Origin: Corynebacterium tuberculostearicum | GTDB lineage: Bacteria > Actinomycetota > Actinomycetes > Mycobacteriales > Mycobacteriaceae | Assembly (NCBI RefSeq): GCF_016894265.1 | Contig: NZ_CP069791.1 | Coordinates: 1,116,001-1,180,000 of the forward strand | Length of the DNA: 64,000 bases | Reading direction: 5' to 3' | Shown: one piece after another, positions 8,097-17,271 of the stretch | Position numbering within the stretch: position 1 is the stretch's first letter | Layout of the letters: each line of letters opens with the position of its first letter | Notes under the pieces: generated by a model | Database searches by the model: none | The model's input: the letters and a program-made list of their open reading frames with translations, nothing else | Told to the model about the DNA's origin: nothing | Translations under genes and position numbers: made by a program

Positions 8097-9389
8097 GTGT
8101 CCTATTCTTATTCCGCCGCCGACTTTGCCCGCCTGGCCGATGAAAAGCCGAAGGGCTCAGCCTTCCACCCCGTGGAGGAGCACCGCGGGCTCTTCGCCCG
8201 CGACCGGGCCCGCGTGCTGCACTCGGCGGCGCTGCGCCGGCTAGCGGATAAAACGCAGGTCGTCGGCCCGCGCGACGGCGATACCCCGCGCACCCGGCTG
8301 ACCCACTCCCTGGAGGTCGGCCAAATCGCACGCAGCATCGGCTCCGGGCTCGGTCTCGATCCCGATCTCTGCGATATGGCCGGCCTGACCCATGACATCG
8401 GCCACCCGCCCTATGGCCACAACGGCGAGAATGCGCTCAACGAGGTTGCCCTCAACGGTTTTGAGGGCAACGCTCAAACCCTGCGTATCCTCACCCGCTT
8501 GGAGCCGAAGGTCATCGTGGACGATGCCCGCGGCGAACCCCAAAGCTTTGGCCTCAACCTCACCCGCGCGGCCCTCGACGGCGCCTGCAAATACCCCTGG
8601 ACCAAGACCAACCCGGATGGCACCACCAACCGCAAGTACGGCGCCTATGACGAGGATGCGCAACTTTTGGACTGGCTGCGCGAAGGCCATACCGATAACC
8701 GCAAGTGCATCGAGGCCCAGGTCATGGACTGGTCCGATGACATCGCCTACTCCGTGCACGACGTGGAAGATGGCATCATCTCCCGGCGCATCTCCCTTAA
8801 TGTCCTCTGGGATCTAGTTGAGCTCGCCCAATTAGCAGAAAAGGGCGCCAAGGCCTTCGGCGGCACCGCCGATGAGCTCCTAGAAGCAGCCGATAGCCTG
8901 CGCAACTTAAGTGTCATCAACGCTATCGGTGACTTTGACTATACCTTGCGCGACTACGCCAACCTGAAGAAGATGACCTCTGAGCTTGTCGGCCGCTATG
9001 TCGGCGCGACCGTTGGCGCCACCAGCGAGGCCAATGCCGAGCTCATCGCCTCCAGTACCCTTGGCCGCATGCACGGCGACCTCGTCGTGCCCAAGCAAGC
9101 CGAAGCCGAAGTCAAGCTGCTGAAAACCATCGCCGTCCTTTACGTCATGGACGAGCCCGCCCACCTCGCACGCCAAGACCGTCAGCGCGAGCGCATCTAC
9201 CGCGTCTACGACTACCTCGTCGCCGGCGCCCCCGGCTCCCTCGACGCCACCTTCCGCCTGTGGTGGGAGCAGGCCGATACCGACGCCGCCCGTGACCGCG
9301 CCATCATCGACCAGATCGCCTCCATGACCGAGTCACGCCTGGAGCGCTTGGCCCGGCGGAGTGCGGAGTTGTCTGGATTTTTGAGTTAG
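8097..9389 (+). CDS. dgt: Deoxyguanosinetriphosphate triphosphohydrolase-like HD protein
   Basis: A 430-residue dNTP triphosphohydrolase. The HD metal site is visible as R-x-x-H at H70, HD at 99-100 and the PPYGHNGE loop with H108. Further down, DWSDDIAYSVHDVEDG supplies the final Asp. These enzymes degrade dNTPs and can limit phage replication, although a housekeeping role is usual here since dgt-dnaG proximity is conserved. The start is uncertain: GTG 8097 has a GAGG that is very close, and an in-frame TTG lies at 8055. Its stop overlaps by four bases the stop of the convergent gene. Confidence 0.9.
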   Translation: MSYSYSAADFARLADEKPKGSAFHPVEEHRGLFARDRARVLHSAALRRLADKTQVVGPRDGDTPRTRLTHSLEVGQIARSIGSGLGLDPDLCDMAGLTHDIGHPPYGHNGENALNEVALNGFEGNAQTLRILTRLEPKVIVDDARGEPQSFGLNLTRAALDGACKYPWTKTNPDGTTNRKYGAYDEDAQLLDWLREGHTDNRKCIEAQVMDWSDDIAYSVHDVEDGIISRRISLNVLWDLVELAQLAEKGAKAFGGTADELLEAADSLRNLSVINAIGDFDYTLRDYANLKKMTSELVGRYVGATVGATSEANAELIASSTLGRMHGDLVVPKQAEAEVKLLKTIAVLYVMDEPAHLARQDRQRERIYRVYDYLVAGAPGSLDATFRLWWEQADTDAARDRAIIDQIASMTESRLERLARRSAELSGFLS

Positions 9390-10654
9390 TGATGTTCAGC
9401 GTCGACAGAGGTTGAGTTCCGAAGAGACTGGCTCGTTCGGAATTGCTCAGCTTCAGGCTCCTCGACGTACTCGAGGATGCTTCCGTCAATTTCCAGCATC
9501 GCTTGTTTTACTTCTGCTGGGGTAGCGTAGAAAAATTCGCGCCGGTTGTTCACAAGATTTACGCGTTTGGAATGGAAACGGCGATGGAGCTCGGCTTCGA
9601 CTCCCACAGCGTCTTTTGAAAAATAGAGGACATGGACATCAAAGTTGAAAGGCACAGAGGCGTCGCCCAGCTCGCGTACGCGATCCATCGGTTGAAGCCT
9701 GCGAGTTAGGCCAATCTTTACTACGCCTTCGCCAAAGCTTCCCACGTTTGAAATGACGTATACGTATCCCGCTCGGATATTGGCAGCACGATAGTCCACG
9801 TCGTTAATACTGTGTTGAAGCTCTTCGAGCCTTTCTTTAAATTGAGCAGCTTCATCTTCACGCCCCTGAGCGAGCAAGGAATTCAGGGTATTGGAGTAGT
9901 GGTTTTCTTCCTTCCGCAGACGTTCAAGCTCTTTCTTTAGCTCCGCTTGGGCTTTAGCCTCTTCCCGAAGCCTAGCTCGTTCTTCGCGTTCTGCTTCCTT
10001 AGCAAGCTTCTTGGCAACCATGTGCTGGTGCGCTAGTTCCAGTTCTTCTAATCGGAGTTGATGATAGCGCTCGGAAATTTGAAGGTCGATCATCCGCCCC
10101 ATCGTTTGAACTTGGTTTCTCGCTCGTTCAATACGCTTCTTAGCTGTTTGGAGATTTCCAGCCTTGACACGGACAATCGCGTTTTCTACCTCAGCATTGT
10201 AGGAGCGTAGAGCGACTCTACACATCTGGTTGACGAACGACTTACCCTTGGCTGTTGAATTATTGAAAGTAAAATTATTGGTCGCGATTACAGCATGCTT
10301 ATTAGATACCGCCATCTTCGCTGCCCGTTTGGTTTTCTCTAGAGCTTCTTTAAGCTCAACAGATTCTTCAGCTGGGTTCTTGAAGTCGTAGAAACCAGCG
10401 TTTTGTAAATCTAAGTCTGTGCGAACTTCTATTACTTGGTTAGTTAAACGATCAAACTCGGAGCTACTTTCCTCAATCTTCTTTCGCATTGTATCTTCAT
10501 AGTTCTTGAGCTCCGAAATAGTTTGTAACAAGGAATCTCGAGTGTCCTTTAGCTTGACGAGATCTCCTCCACCAATGGATTCAAACAGTGCTTCCATGTT
10601 GGCTAAGCGGTGCTTGAGCTCCTCGTTCTCTTTTTTCACTTTCGACCCAAACAT
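9386..10654 (-). CDS. DUF4041 coiled-coil protein with T5orf172 (GIY-YIG-like) nuclease domain
   Basis: A 422-residue protein. The first 70 residues are coiled coil, followed by a DUF4041-type region (about 75-200, SVELKEALEKTKRAAKMAV onward), then a very charged coiled coil (200-300). The C-terminal T5orf172 domain (about 300-385) includes GYVYVISN, KIGLTRR and the AELHRRF segment typical of the GIY-YIG-related fold. The start ATG 10654 follows AGGAG. Base composition is more AT-rich than dgt and the gene sits where dnaG-linked genes are expected, so it looks acquired. Relatives occur in phages and defence regions; the substrate is unknown. Confidence 0.82.
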   Translation of the reverse strand: MFGSKVKKENEELKHRLANMEALFESIGGGDLVKLKDTRDSLLQTISELKNYEDTMRKKIEESSSEFDRLTNQVIEVRTDLDLQNAGFYDFKNPAEESVELKEALEKTKRAAKMAVSNKHAVIATNNFTFNNSTAKGKSFVNQMCRVALRSYNAEVENAIVRVKAGNLQTAKKRIERARNQVQTMGRMIDLQISERYHQLRLEELELAHQHMVAKKLAKEAEREERARLREEAKAQAELKKELERLRKEENHYSNTLNSLLAQGREDEAAQFKERLEELQHSINDVDYRAANIRAGYVYVISNVGSFGEGVVKIGLTRRLQPMDRVRELGDASVPFNFDVHVLYFSKDAVGVEAELHRRFHSKRVNLVNNRREFFYATPAEVKQAMLEIDGSILEYVEEPEAEQFRTSQSLRNSTSVDAEHH

Positions 10655-10968
10655 GCTTCTCCTAACGCCGGCTACCCAGCGGCAGGAAAGCACGCGTGGG
10701 ACGGATCATCAATCTCATATTACGACGCAAAATATTCTTTCTTGAGCATTTGGATGGAATCGTTTAACTATGGGAATTGGGAGCCAACACTCACATAGCC
10801 TTCTTAGTTTCTTGAATTTGAAAATATTTGTGGTCCGAATGCTATTTCATTTTGGCGTAACTATTCCGACAACTTCGCGTAAATCAGTCGGCCTACTCTT
10901 AGTCCCATTCGCTTCCACTATGGCTGGACGCGAACTCTCTCCCATTTACTAAGAGTCAAGGAATTCTC

Positions 10969-13900
10969 GTGTCTCAACGACGTTTTTATAAGGCCGCTCT
11001 GATCACTTCCATCAGTTTGGCTGGTTCGAGCCTGGTGGCTCCCGCTTTCGCTTCCGCTCAATCCCTTCCTAAAGCAGATATCTTCGATATGGCCCTCGTC
11101 AATGGGGCTATCACCAACTCTGCCTCCGAAACCGAGCCGCTAACCATCGGCGCGCCCTCGGTGGAACAAGACAGCGTGCTCGAGCGCCCTGTTGCTCAGT
11201 TCGACGGACGTAAGGATGCTGTCGGCTTCGATATCGGAGATAAGTTTGACCAAGTCAAGGACGGATTCACAGTGGAGTGCGTCTTTCGCTATGACGGCGA
11301 CTTTGACGGCAACGAAAAGAGCTTGTGCGCCAATAAGGAAGCCGGTGGCTGGGCAATGGTCATCTATGGTGACCAGCTAACCTTTACCGTCAATGCCAAC
11401 GGTGGATACAAGAAGGCCCAGCAAAAGATGGAGCCGGGCCAGTGGTACCACGCGGTCGGCGTTTTTGATGGCACCAAGAATGAGCTCTACGTCAATGGCG
11501 AGAAGGTCGCCGAGAACACCGGTGCCACCGGTGAGATTAAAAAGCCAAAGAGCAACTCGACCGCAGTGATGATCGGTGCGGATTCTGGTCCAAACAATGG
11601 AGCCCAGTTCTACTCTGACGTGGCGGTTAGTGAAGCACGCGTCTTCTCCGATCCGCTCAGTGCACAAGACGTGACGGCGCTGTATGAGGATTCGAACCTG
11701 AGCACGGACAAGAAGGCGGAAATCACCAGCTCCACCCCAAGCGCCGGTGACCACCTGACCAGTCCGGTGGCCTTCGATGTCGAGGTTAATGATGAAGCTC
11801 TCATCTCTCGTGAGCTCACCTACACCCTAGACGGTGAGGAGATTGAGCGCGGGCAGGAGATCGGCACCGGCCTGAAGGAAGGCAACCACGTCATCGAGGT
11901 CGAAGGCCACGATGTCTTTGGCAATCAAATCTCGCAGTCTATCGATTTCACTTCCGGCAACCTGCCGGGCGCTGCCGGAACCGATTCCGCTCCTACTGGA
12001 AACGGCGCGACCATTTCCGCCCGCGCAGAAAACCCGAGCGGTGGGGACGTGGAGACCACCTTCACCGAAGCCGATGTCAGCGTAGCGGAAAAGGGATTCC
12101 AAGGAACCTTTGATGAAATCCCGGAAGAGTTGGATTTTGAGTACCAGGATGGCGAGGACTTTGAGAAGTCTCTGAATCCGTCTAACGAAGAAGCACAGAA
12201 ATCCGCTTCTTCCGAGAGCATGCCATTCCAACGCTTTGACCTGTCTCTCAAGGACGCAGATAAGGACACCCACGACCTGGCCTGGTCCGGAGCGGTGGAT
12301 CCCAAGCGCGCCGTTCGCCTCATGGCGTGGAATACCAAGACCTCTGCGTGGGAAAAGCTCGCGGAGTCTCGCGGTGTATCCGAGGATCAGGTAAGCCTGA
12401 GCGCGCAGGTCAATAGCGACTTTGTGGATGGCGATACTATCCACACCATGGTGGTGGGCTATGACGTCTTTGCCGATGATCTCAATGAACCGGTCAACGA
12501 GGAATTCGCAGATGCCAATGACTATGACTTCGCCATCGCGCACCACACCGATACGCAATACCTCTCCGAAGGCGCAGTAGAGAATGCCACTGCCGAGGAA
12601 CGCAAGAAGTGGGAGGAAGGCTATACCTCCGCCACCCAGTGGATTGCTGACAACGCAGAGAAGCGCAAGATCGCTTACTCCGCACACACCGGTGACCTCA
12701 TTGAGAATTGGCGTGTAGCAGGCTCTGACCGTGCCAACGCCAAGAAGGAATTCGAGGTTGCGTCCAAGGCTCAGAAGAACTTGGAAGATGCAGGAGTGGT
12801 CAATGGCGTGCTACCGGGCAACCACGACAACATCAGCGGTGAAGATGTTGGCGCGGGCAACCTGTATAACGAGTACTTCGGTCCAGAGCGCTACGAGGCA
12901 CAGCAGGGCAAGGGCAATTGGGCCAAGGAAGATGCTTCGTACCACCCGTATTCTGAGGGCAATAACGATAACCACTACGACCTCTTTACCACCAACGGAA
13001 TGGATTTCATTGCCCTGCACTTGGGCTATGACGTCACCGAAGAAGAGGCAGCCTGGGCCGATAAGGTGCTCAAGCAGTACCCAGACCGCAATGCCATCGT
13101 TCTCACTCACGCTTACCTCAAGCCATCCAATAGCCCTGATGGACGCAACTCCGACTTCTCTCACGATGGCGTCATGGTCTATGACAATGTGATTAAGAAG
13201 AACCCGAACGTTGCGTTGGTCCTGGCTGGCCACGAGCACGGCGTATCCATTGTTACCCGCAAGGATGTAGGCCATACCAATAACCACGTGACGGAGCTAT
13301 TGGCGGATTACCAGTTCTACGAAGTCGGTTCCGATGAAATGGGCCTGACCGAGATTGGCGAGTACGACGGTGATACCGGCCTCCGCTTCGGCTCCAGCTA
13401 CCTGCGCCTGCTGCAGTTTGACCTGAAGAATAACGAGATGGTGGTGGACACTTACTCGCCGCTCCTCGATGACCACAACGCCACCGAGTACGACGACCGC
13501 CAACGCTATAACGGCCATGAAGATGAATTCCGTGTGCCGATTCAGTTCAAGACTCGCAAGACCGACTTCCAGACCAATTCCATGGTGGCGCTGACCGATA
13601 CCGGAAAGGAAATTGGTAAGGACACCGCTAAGTCCGGCTGGCCTACGAGCACGGTCTACAAGGACCTCAAGGCAGGACAGACCTACGGCTGGTATGCCAC
13701 GACTGCCGACGCCTCCTCCAAGGACACCAACAAGCGCGGCATCGTCCGCCAGTTCGGCGTCTTCACCGCGCAGGAAAATACTGCAGATAACGCAGCTCCT
13801 GAACTTATCGTCCCCAGCGAGAAGCTCACCATCTCCCAGGGCGCAGAGGCCGATCTGACCAAGGGCGTGAGCGCCAAGGACAAAGAAGACGGTGATCTCA

Positions 13901-14235
13901 CCGACAAGGTGAAGGTTATCGGCAGCGTGGATACCTCCAAGCCAGGCACCTATTCGGTGACCTACGCAGTCACGGACTCTGCTGGAAACCAGGCTCTTGC
14001 TTCTCGAGTCGTAAAAGTCACCGCCACCGACGGGAACCACAACACTGGCAGTAGCTCCAGCTCCGAATCCTCCTCGAGCAGCTCCAGCTCGAACCAGGGA
14101 AGCTCTCATCGCGTGCTCCCTGCCATCTTCGGTGCCCTTATTGGTGCTGTGGGCGCCACCGGAATCATCGCGGGTATGCTGAACTACTTCGCGCCGGAGA
14201 CCATCCAGAAGCTGAAGCGAGCCTTCGGGTTCTAA
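10969..14235 (+). CDS. Secreted cell-surface LamG / metallophosphoesterase protein
   Basis: A 1088-residue exported protein. A signal peptide (1-29, ending AFASAQ) is followed by a LamG/concanavalin-like domain at about 70-240 and an Ig-like stretch at 250-320. The calcineurin-type metallophosphoesterase at about 510-800 shows HTDTQ, GDLIENW, GNHDN, LTHAYL and GHEHGVS. A DUF5011-type Ig domain (about 940-1025) precedes a Ser-rich linker and a C-terminal membrane helix (residues about 1050-1075) with a short basic tail. The first metal motif is HTD rather than the usual D-x-H. The start is GTG 10969 with AAGGA upstream. It likely hydrolyses a phosphoester outside the cell; the substrate is not predictable. 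Confidence 0.88.
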   Translation: MSQRRFYKAALITSISLAGSSLVAPAFASAQSLPKADIFDMALVNGAITNSASETEPLTIGAPSVEQDSVLERPVAQFDGRKDAVGFDIGDKFDQVKDGFTVECVFRYDGDFDGNEKSLCANKEAGGWAMVIYGDQLTFTVNANGGYKKAQQKMEPGQWYHAVGVFDGTKNELYVNGEKVAENTGATGEIKKPKSNSTAVMIGADSGPNNGAQFYSDVAVSEARVFSDPLSAQDVTALYEDSNLSTDKKAEITSSTPSAGDHLTSPVAFDVEVNDEALISRELTYTLDGEEIERGQEIGTGLKEGNHVIEVEGHDVFGNQISQSIDFTSGNLPGAAGTDSAPTGNGATISARAENPSGGDVETTFTEADVSVAEKGFQGTFDEIPEELDFEYQDGEDFEKSLNPSNEEAQKSASSESMPFQRFDLSLKDADKDTHDLAWSGAVDPKRAVRLMAWNTKTSAWEKLAESRGVSEDQVSLSAQVNSDFVDGDTIHTMVVGYDVFADDLNEPVNEEFADANDYDFAIAHHTDTQYLSEGAVENATAEERKKWEEGYTSATQWIADNAEKRKIAYSAHTGDLIENWRVAGSDRANAKKEFEVASKAQKNLEDAGVVNGVLPGNHDNISGEDVGAGNLYNEYFGPERYEAQQGKGNWAKEDASYHPYSEGNNDNHYDLFTTNGMDFIALHLGYDVTEEEAAWADKVLKQYPDRNAIVLTHAYLKPSNSPDGRNSDFSHDGVMVYDNVIKKNPNVALVLAGHEHGVSIVTRKDVGHTNNHVTELLADYQFYEVGSDEMGLTEIGEYDGDTGLRFGSSYLRLLQFDLKNNEMVVDTYSPLLDDHNATEYDDRQRYNGHEDEFRVPIQFKTRKTDFQTNSMVALTDTGKEIGKDTAKSGWPTSTVYKDLKAGQTYGWYATTADASSKDTNKRGIVRQFGVFTAQENTADNAAPELIVPSEKLTISQGAEADLTKGVSAKDKEDGDLTDKVKVIGSVDTSKPGTYSVTYAVTDSAGNQALASRVVKVTATDGNHNTGSSSSSESSSSSSSSNQGSSHRVLPAIFGALIGAVGATGIIAGMLNYFAPETIQKLKRAFGF

Positions 14236-14290
14236 AGCGCACAGCACCTTTGCCGGTGCTAGAGCTATAACGCCCGGTGGTACGTGAATG

Positions 14291-14331
14291 AAAAAGCCGA
14301 ACCGAGGATTCATTTCCTCAGTTCGGCTTTT
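14291..14331. terminator. Bidirectional rho-independent terminator
   Basis: AAAAAGCCGAAC (14291-14302) pairs with GTTCGGCTTTT (14321-14331), with an inner AGGA/TCCT stem. It carries A and T runs on both sides, so it can serve the surface phosphatase gene and the convergent barstar gene. Confidence 0.88.
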
Positions 14332-14373
14332 AATCGGTGTACCCACCGCGATTGGTAGGGGGCATGAAACCGG

Positions 14374-14607
14374 CTAGCGCACCAACTTCACGCCCTGATC
14401 CTCCAAAACGGTGGCAACACCCTCCAACTCCGCGTCCGCGATTTTCATGTCGGAGGCAATGATGACGCTGGTGCGCTGCTCGCGTAGGAAGTCCGCCAGG
14501 TCATCGAGATTGCGTGGCCCACAATCTTCGCAGCCGCGAGTGCGGCCTAGCGCGTTGAAGAAGTCCGCGCGGGTGCGGATGTGTTCAGTAATGAGGATGC
14601 GTTGCAT
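14374..14607 (-). CDS. Barstar-like ribonuclease inhibitor
   Basis: A 77-residue cytoplasmic protein with the barstar layout: a first strand (MQRILITEHI), then RTRADFFNAL and the NLDDLADFLRE helix that in barstar plugs the RNase active site, and final strands ending VKLVR. It begins three bases before the preceding stop codon position, with GGAGGAG directly in front of the ATG, so translation is coupled to the RNase gene. That arrangement matches a toxin with its inhibitor. An unusual feature is a CEDC pair in the loop before the inhibitory helix. Confidence 0.8.
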   Translation of the reverse strand: MQRILITEHIRTRADFFNALGRTRGCEDCGPRNLDDLADFLREQRTSVIIASDMKIADAELEGVATVLEDQGVKLVR

Positions 14608-14609
14608 TA

Positions 14610-15071
14610 TTACTCCTCCGCGTCCGGGATAGAACAGAAGCTTTCATAGTGGTCATCGGTGTAGTACCACACGTCCGGGTCGGTCTCGCTGCCGCCGCCG
14701 GTGATAATGCGGCGGGCGCCGCGGTTCTTACTGCCCGGGGTTTCTACCGTGTATTCGCGGTAGTAATTCTTGTCCTGCTGCGGCAGGCGGCCCTCGTAGT
14801 TGCCAAAGCGGGCGTTGTCATTATCCGGGTAGTCGTAGGGTCCACCGGCCAAGATATCGTCCGCGGTGTCCTTCGCCTCGGCGGGGAGGGAGGACATCTC
14901 GCAGGTATCGGCGTCGCCAGCCTTAGCGCCTCCTGCGGATTCAGACGGCGAAGAAGCAGAGGAATCACCATCGCCGCCGAGGTCGAAGCCGAAGTAGCCT
15001 GCAACGACGGCAAGCGCAAGGCCGCCGAGGGCTACTGGGAGCGATTTCTTAGACGCTTGGGACTTGGACAT
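14610..15071 (-). CDS. Membrane-anchored barnase-family guanyl-specific ribonuclease
   Basis: A 153-residue protein starting at ATG 15071 with AAAGGT upstream. A membrane or signal segment (about 9-30) is followed by a low-complexity Ser/Gly/Asp linker (33-54) and a microbial RNase domain (about 57-150). The catalytic triad of the barnase family is visible as E106 (YYREY), R120/R121 (RRIITGG) and H141 (TDDHYESF). Cys57 and Cys146 probably form a disulphide across the domain, as expected for an exported enzyme. The downstream barstar protects the producer. No clear signal-peptidase site is seen, so it may remain anchored. Confidence 0.85.
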   Translation of the reverse strand: MSKSQASKKSLPVALGGLALAVVAGYFGFDLGGDGDSSASSPSESAGGAKAGDADTCEMSSLPAEAKDTADDILAGGPYDYPDNDNARFGNYEGRLPQQDKNYYREYTVETPGSKNRGARRIITGGGSETDPDVWYYTDDHYESFCSIPDAEE

Positions 15072-15282
15072 ACCTTTATTCTTGCAGGTGCAGCGGTAAA
15101 TACCGAAATCGGCCGGCACTCCCAACAAGGCCAAAAATTCCCCCGTCACGGGGGTAGGTAAAGGCATGCGGAATACACCCCATCAGAGGGTAATTTCCGC
15201 CCAAACCGTGAACTCACAGGCACCACACCATCCTGGCCCAGCCATTTGAACATTCCCACCGCGCGCGGGGTAGTCTGTACGC

Positions 15283-17205
15283 ATGGCAAAAGGCAGAATT
15301 CCGGACAGCGACATCCAAGCTATCCGTGAACGCGCGCCTTTAGAAGAGATCGTGGGCGAGTACGTTCAGCTCAAGCCCGCCGGACACGATTCGCTCAAGG
15401 GCCTGAGCCCCTTCAAGGATGAAAAGACCCCGTCCTTCCACGTGCGCCCGCAGCGCGGTTACTATCACTGCTTTTCCACCGGCAAGGGCGGCGATGTCTT
15501 TAGCTTCCTGATGGAAATGGAGCAGGTCTCCTTCCCTGAGGCAGTGGAAGCGGTAGCGCAGAAGATTGGCTACCACATCAACTACCAGGGCGGTTCCACG
15601 GGAGCGCGCAACGAGAAGCCTGGCACGCGCCAGCGCCTCATTGCTGCGAATAAGGCCGCGCACGAGTTCTACCGCCAGCAGTTAGAGACGCCGCAGGCGG
15701 CCACCGCACGCGATTTCCTGTTGGATCGCGGCTTTTCCCGCGAGGTCATCTATGACTTTGAGTGCGGCTATGCGCCGGAGGGGTGGGATACCGCCACCAA
15801 GCACCTGCTGCGCTTGGGCTTTTCCTTCGAGGAGCTGGAGGCGGCCGGCATTTCCAAGATGGGCAAGCGTGGTCCCATTGACCGCTTCCACCGCCGCCTG
15901 CTGTGGCCCATCAAGGACCTATCTGGCAACGTGATTGGCTTTGGTGCCCGCAAGCTTTTCGACGACGACAAGCTCGGCAAGTACATGAACACCTCCGAGA
16001 CCATGCTCTATCACAAGTCCAAGGTGCTCTTCGGTCTCGATCTGGCCAAGCGCAATATTGCCGATAACCACCAGGCCGTGGTGGTAGAGGGCTATACGGA
16101 CGTCATGGCCATGTACGCCGCCGGCGTGAAAACCGCAGTGGCATCGTGTGGCACCGCCTTTGGTGGCGAGCACCTCCAGGTGCTGCGCCGGCTGATGCTG
16201 GATGATTCCTACTTCAACGGCGAGCTCATCTATACCTTCGACGGTGATGAGGCAGGGCAGAAGGCCGCCATGCGCGCCTTCGATGGGGAGCAGAAATTCA
16301 CCGGCCAGTCCTTTGTCTCCGTGGCGCCAGACGGCATGGACCCGTGCGATCTGCGCCTGCAGAAAGGCGATGCCGCCGTGCGCGAGCTCATCGCGGACCG
16401 CATCCCCATGTTCGAGTTCGTCATCCAATCCGTCATCGCGGAGTACCGCATCGATACCGCGGAGGGGCGTCTGCAAGCATTGCGCCGCGCGGTCCCCGTG
16501 GTAGCGCAGATCCGTGACCAGCCCCTGCAGCGCGAGTATGCCCGCCGCCTTGCCGGTTGGGTGGGCTGGGCCAACCCAGAGGAGGTCCTCCAGCAGGTCC
16601 GCGCGGAGGCGCGCAAGCCCAAGAAGGCCGAAAAACCCACCATTCGCCGCTTCGACAACGCGAAGCAGCAACCGGCGCAGCAGGACGTGCCGATGATCCA
16701 TCCGCCGAGCCCCAAGGAAACCCACCTGTGGCCACAGCGCGAGGCCCTCAAATTGGCCTTGCAGATGCCGCAGGTAGCAGGCTCGTACTTCGATGGCATT
16801 ACTGCCGACGCCTATACTAACGACGCCTACCGCCTCGTCCGCCAGGCAATTTCTACCGCCGGCGGCGCCGCCCAAGGCGCGTCCATGCCCGCCGTGGAAT
16901 GGATTGCCGCGGTAGCCGGCGAGATGCAGGATCTCACCGGCCGCAATTTCGTCTCCGAGCTCGCCGTAGAAGCAATCTTGCCTACCGACGTCGGCCCCGA
17001 AAAATACGCCGATTCCGTTCTTTCCCGCCTGCAAGAAACCGTGGTGGGCGATCAAATCGCCCAACTGAAGGCCCGCCTGGGCCGCATGCGTCCCTCCGAT
17101 GATGAGGCTAGCTATAACTCGCTTTTTGCTGACCTCGTCGCTTTAGAGCAAGCTCGCCGCGAGCTCAATGACCGCGCCTTCCGCGGCACGCCTCCCCAAG
17201 GCTAA
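15283..17205 (+). CDS. dnaG: DNA primase
   Basis: A 640-residue primase: N-terminal CHC2-type region (1-100), TOPRIM catalytic core (about 260-345, with VVEGYTDVMAMYAAGV and FDGDEAGQKAA), and a helical DnaB-binding C-terminus. The N-terminal zinc site is degenerate. In place of C-P-F-H the sequence has S42-P-F-K45, and in place of C-F-x-C it has C63-F-S-T66, so three of four ligands are missing. I recall the same feature from other corynebacterial primases. The ATG at 15283 lacks a ribosome site but has TAGTCT seven bases upstream, which suggests a leaderless message. Confidence 0.95.
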   Translation: MAKGRIPDSDIQAIRERAPLEEIVGEYVQLKPAGHDSLKGLSPFKDEKTPSFHVRPQRGYYHCFSTGKGGDVFSFLMEMEQVSFPEAVEAVAQKIGYHINYQGGSTGARNEKPGTRQRLIAANKAAHEFYRQQLETPQAATARDFLLDRGFSREVIYDFECGYAPEGWDTATKHLLRLGFSFEELEAAGISKMGKRGPIDRFHRRLLWPIKDLSGNVIGFGARKLFDDDKLGKYMNTSETMLYHKSKVLFGLDLAKRNIADNHQAVVVEGYTDVMAMYAAGVKTAVASCGTAFGGEHLQVLRRLMLDDSYFNGELIYTFDGDEAGQKAAMRAFDGEQKFTGQSFVSVAPDGMDPCDLRLQKGDAAVRELIADRIPMFEFVIQSVIAEYRIDTAEGRLQALRRAVPVVAQIRDQPLQREYARRLAGWVGWANPEEVLQQVRAEARKPKKAEKPTIRRFDNAKQQPAQQDVPMIHPPSPKETHLWPQREALKLALQMPQVAGSYFDGITADAYTNDAYRLVRQAISTAGGAAQGASMPAVEWIAAVAGEMQDLTGRNFVSELAVEAILPTDVGPEKYADSVLSRLQETVVGDQIAQLKARLGRMRPSDDEASYNSLFADLVALEQARRELNDRAFRGTPPQG

Positions 17206-17208
17206 AAA

Positions 17209-17250
17209 TATCCCCTTGCGATGCCACCGATGCAGGTGCGCAGCAAGGGG
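17209..17250 (-). terminator. Hairpin between dnaG and the convergent small gene
   Basis: CCCCTTGC (17212-17219) pairs with GCAAGGGG (17243-17250). On the minus strand it is followed by ATATTTTTAG, so it terminates the 17272-17553 gene; on the plus strand the U run is missing. Confidence 0.65.
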
Positions 17251-17271
17251 AGGGAAGAGGCTTAAACTAAG

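Noticed and set aside
11827..14346. Long minus-strand frames across the LamG-phosphatase gene
   Set aside because: They follow the third-position bias of the plus-strand gene and show no motifs.
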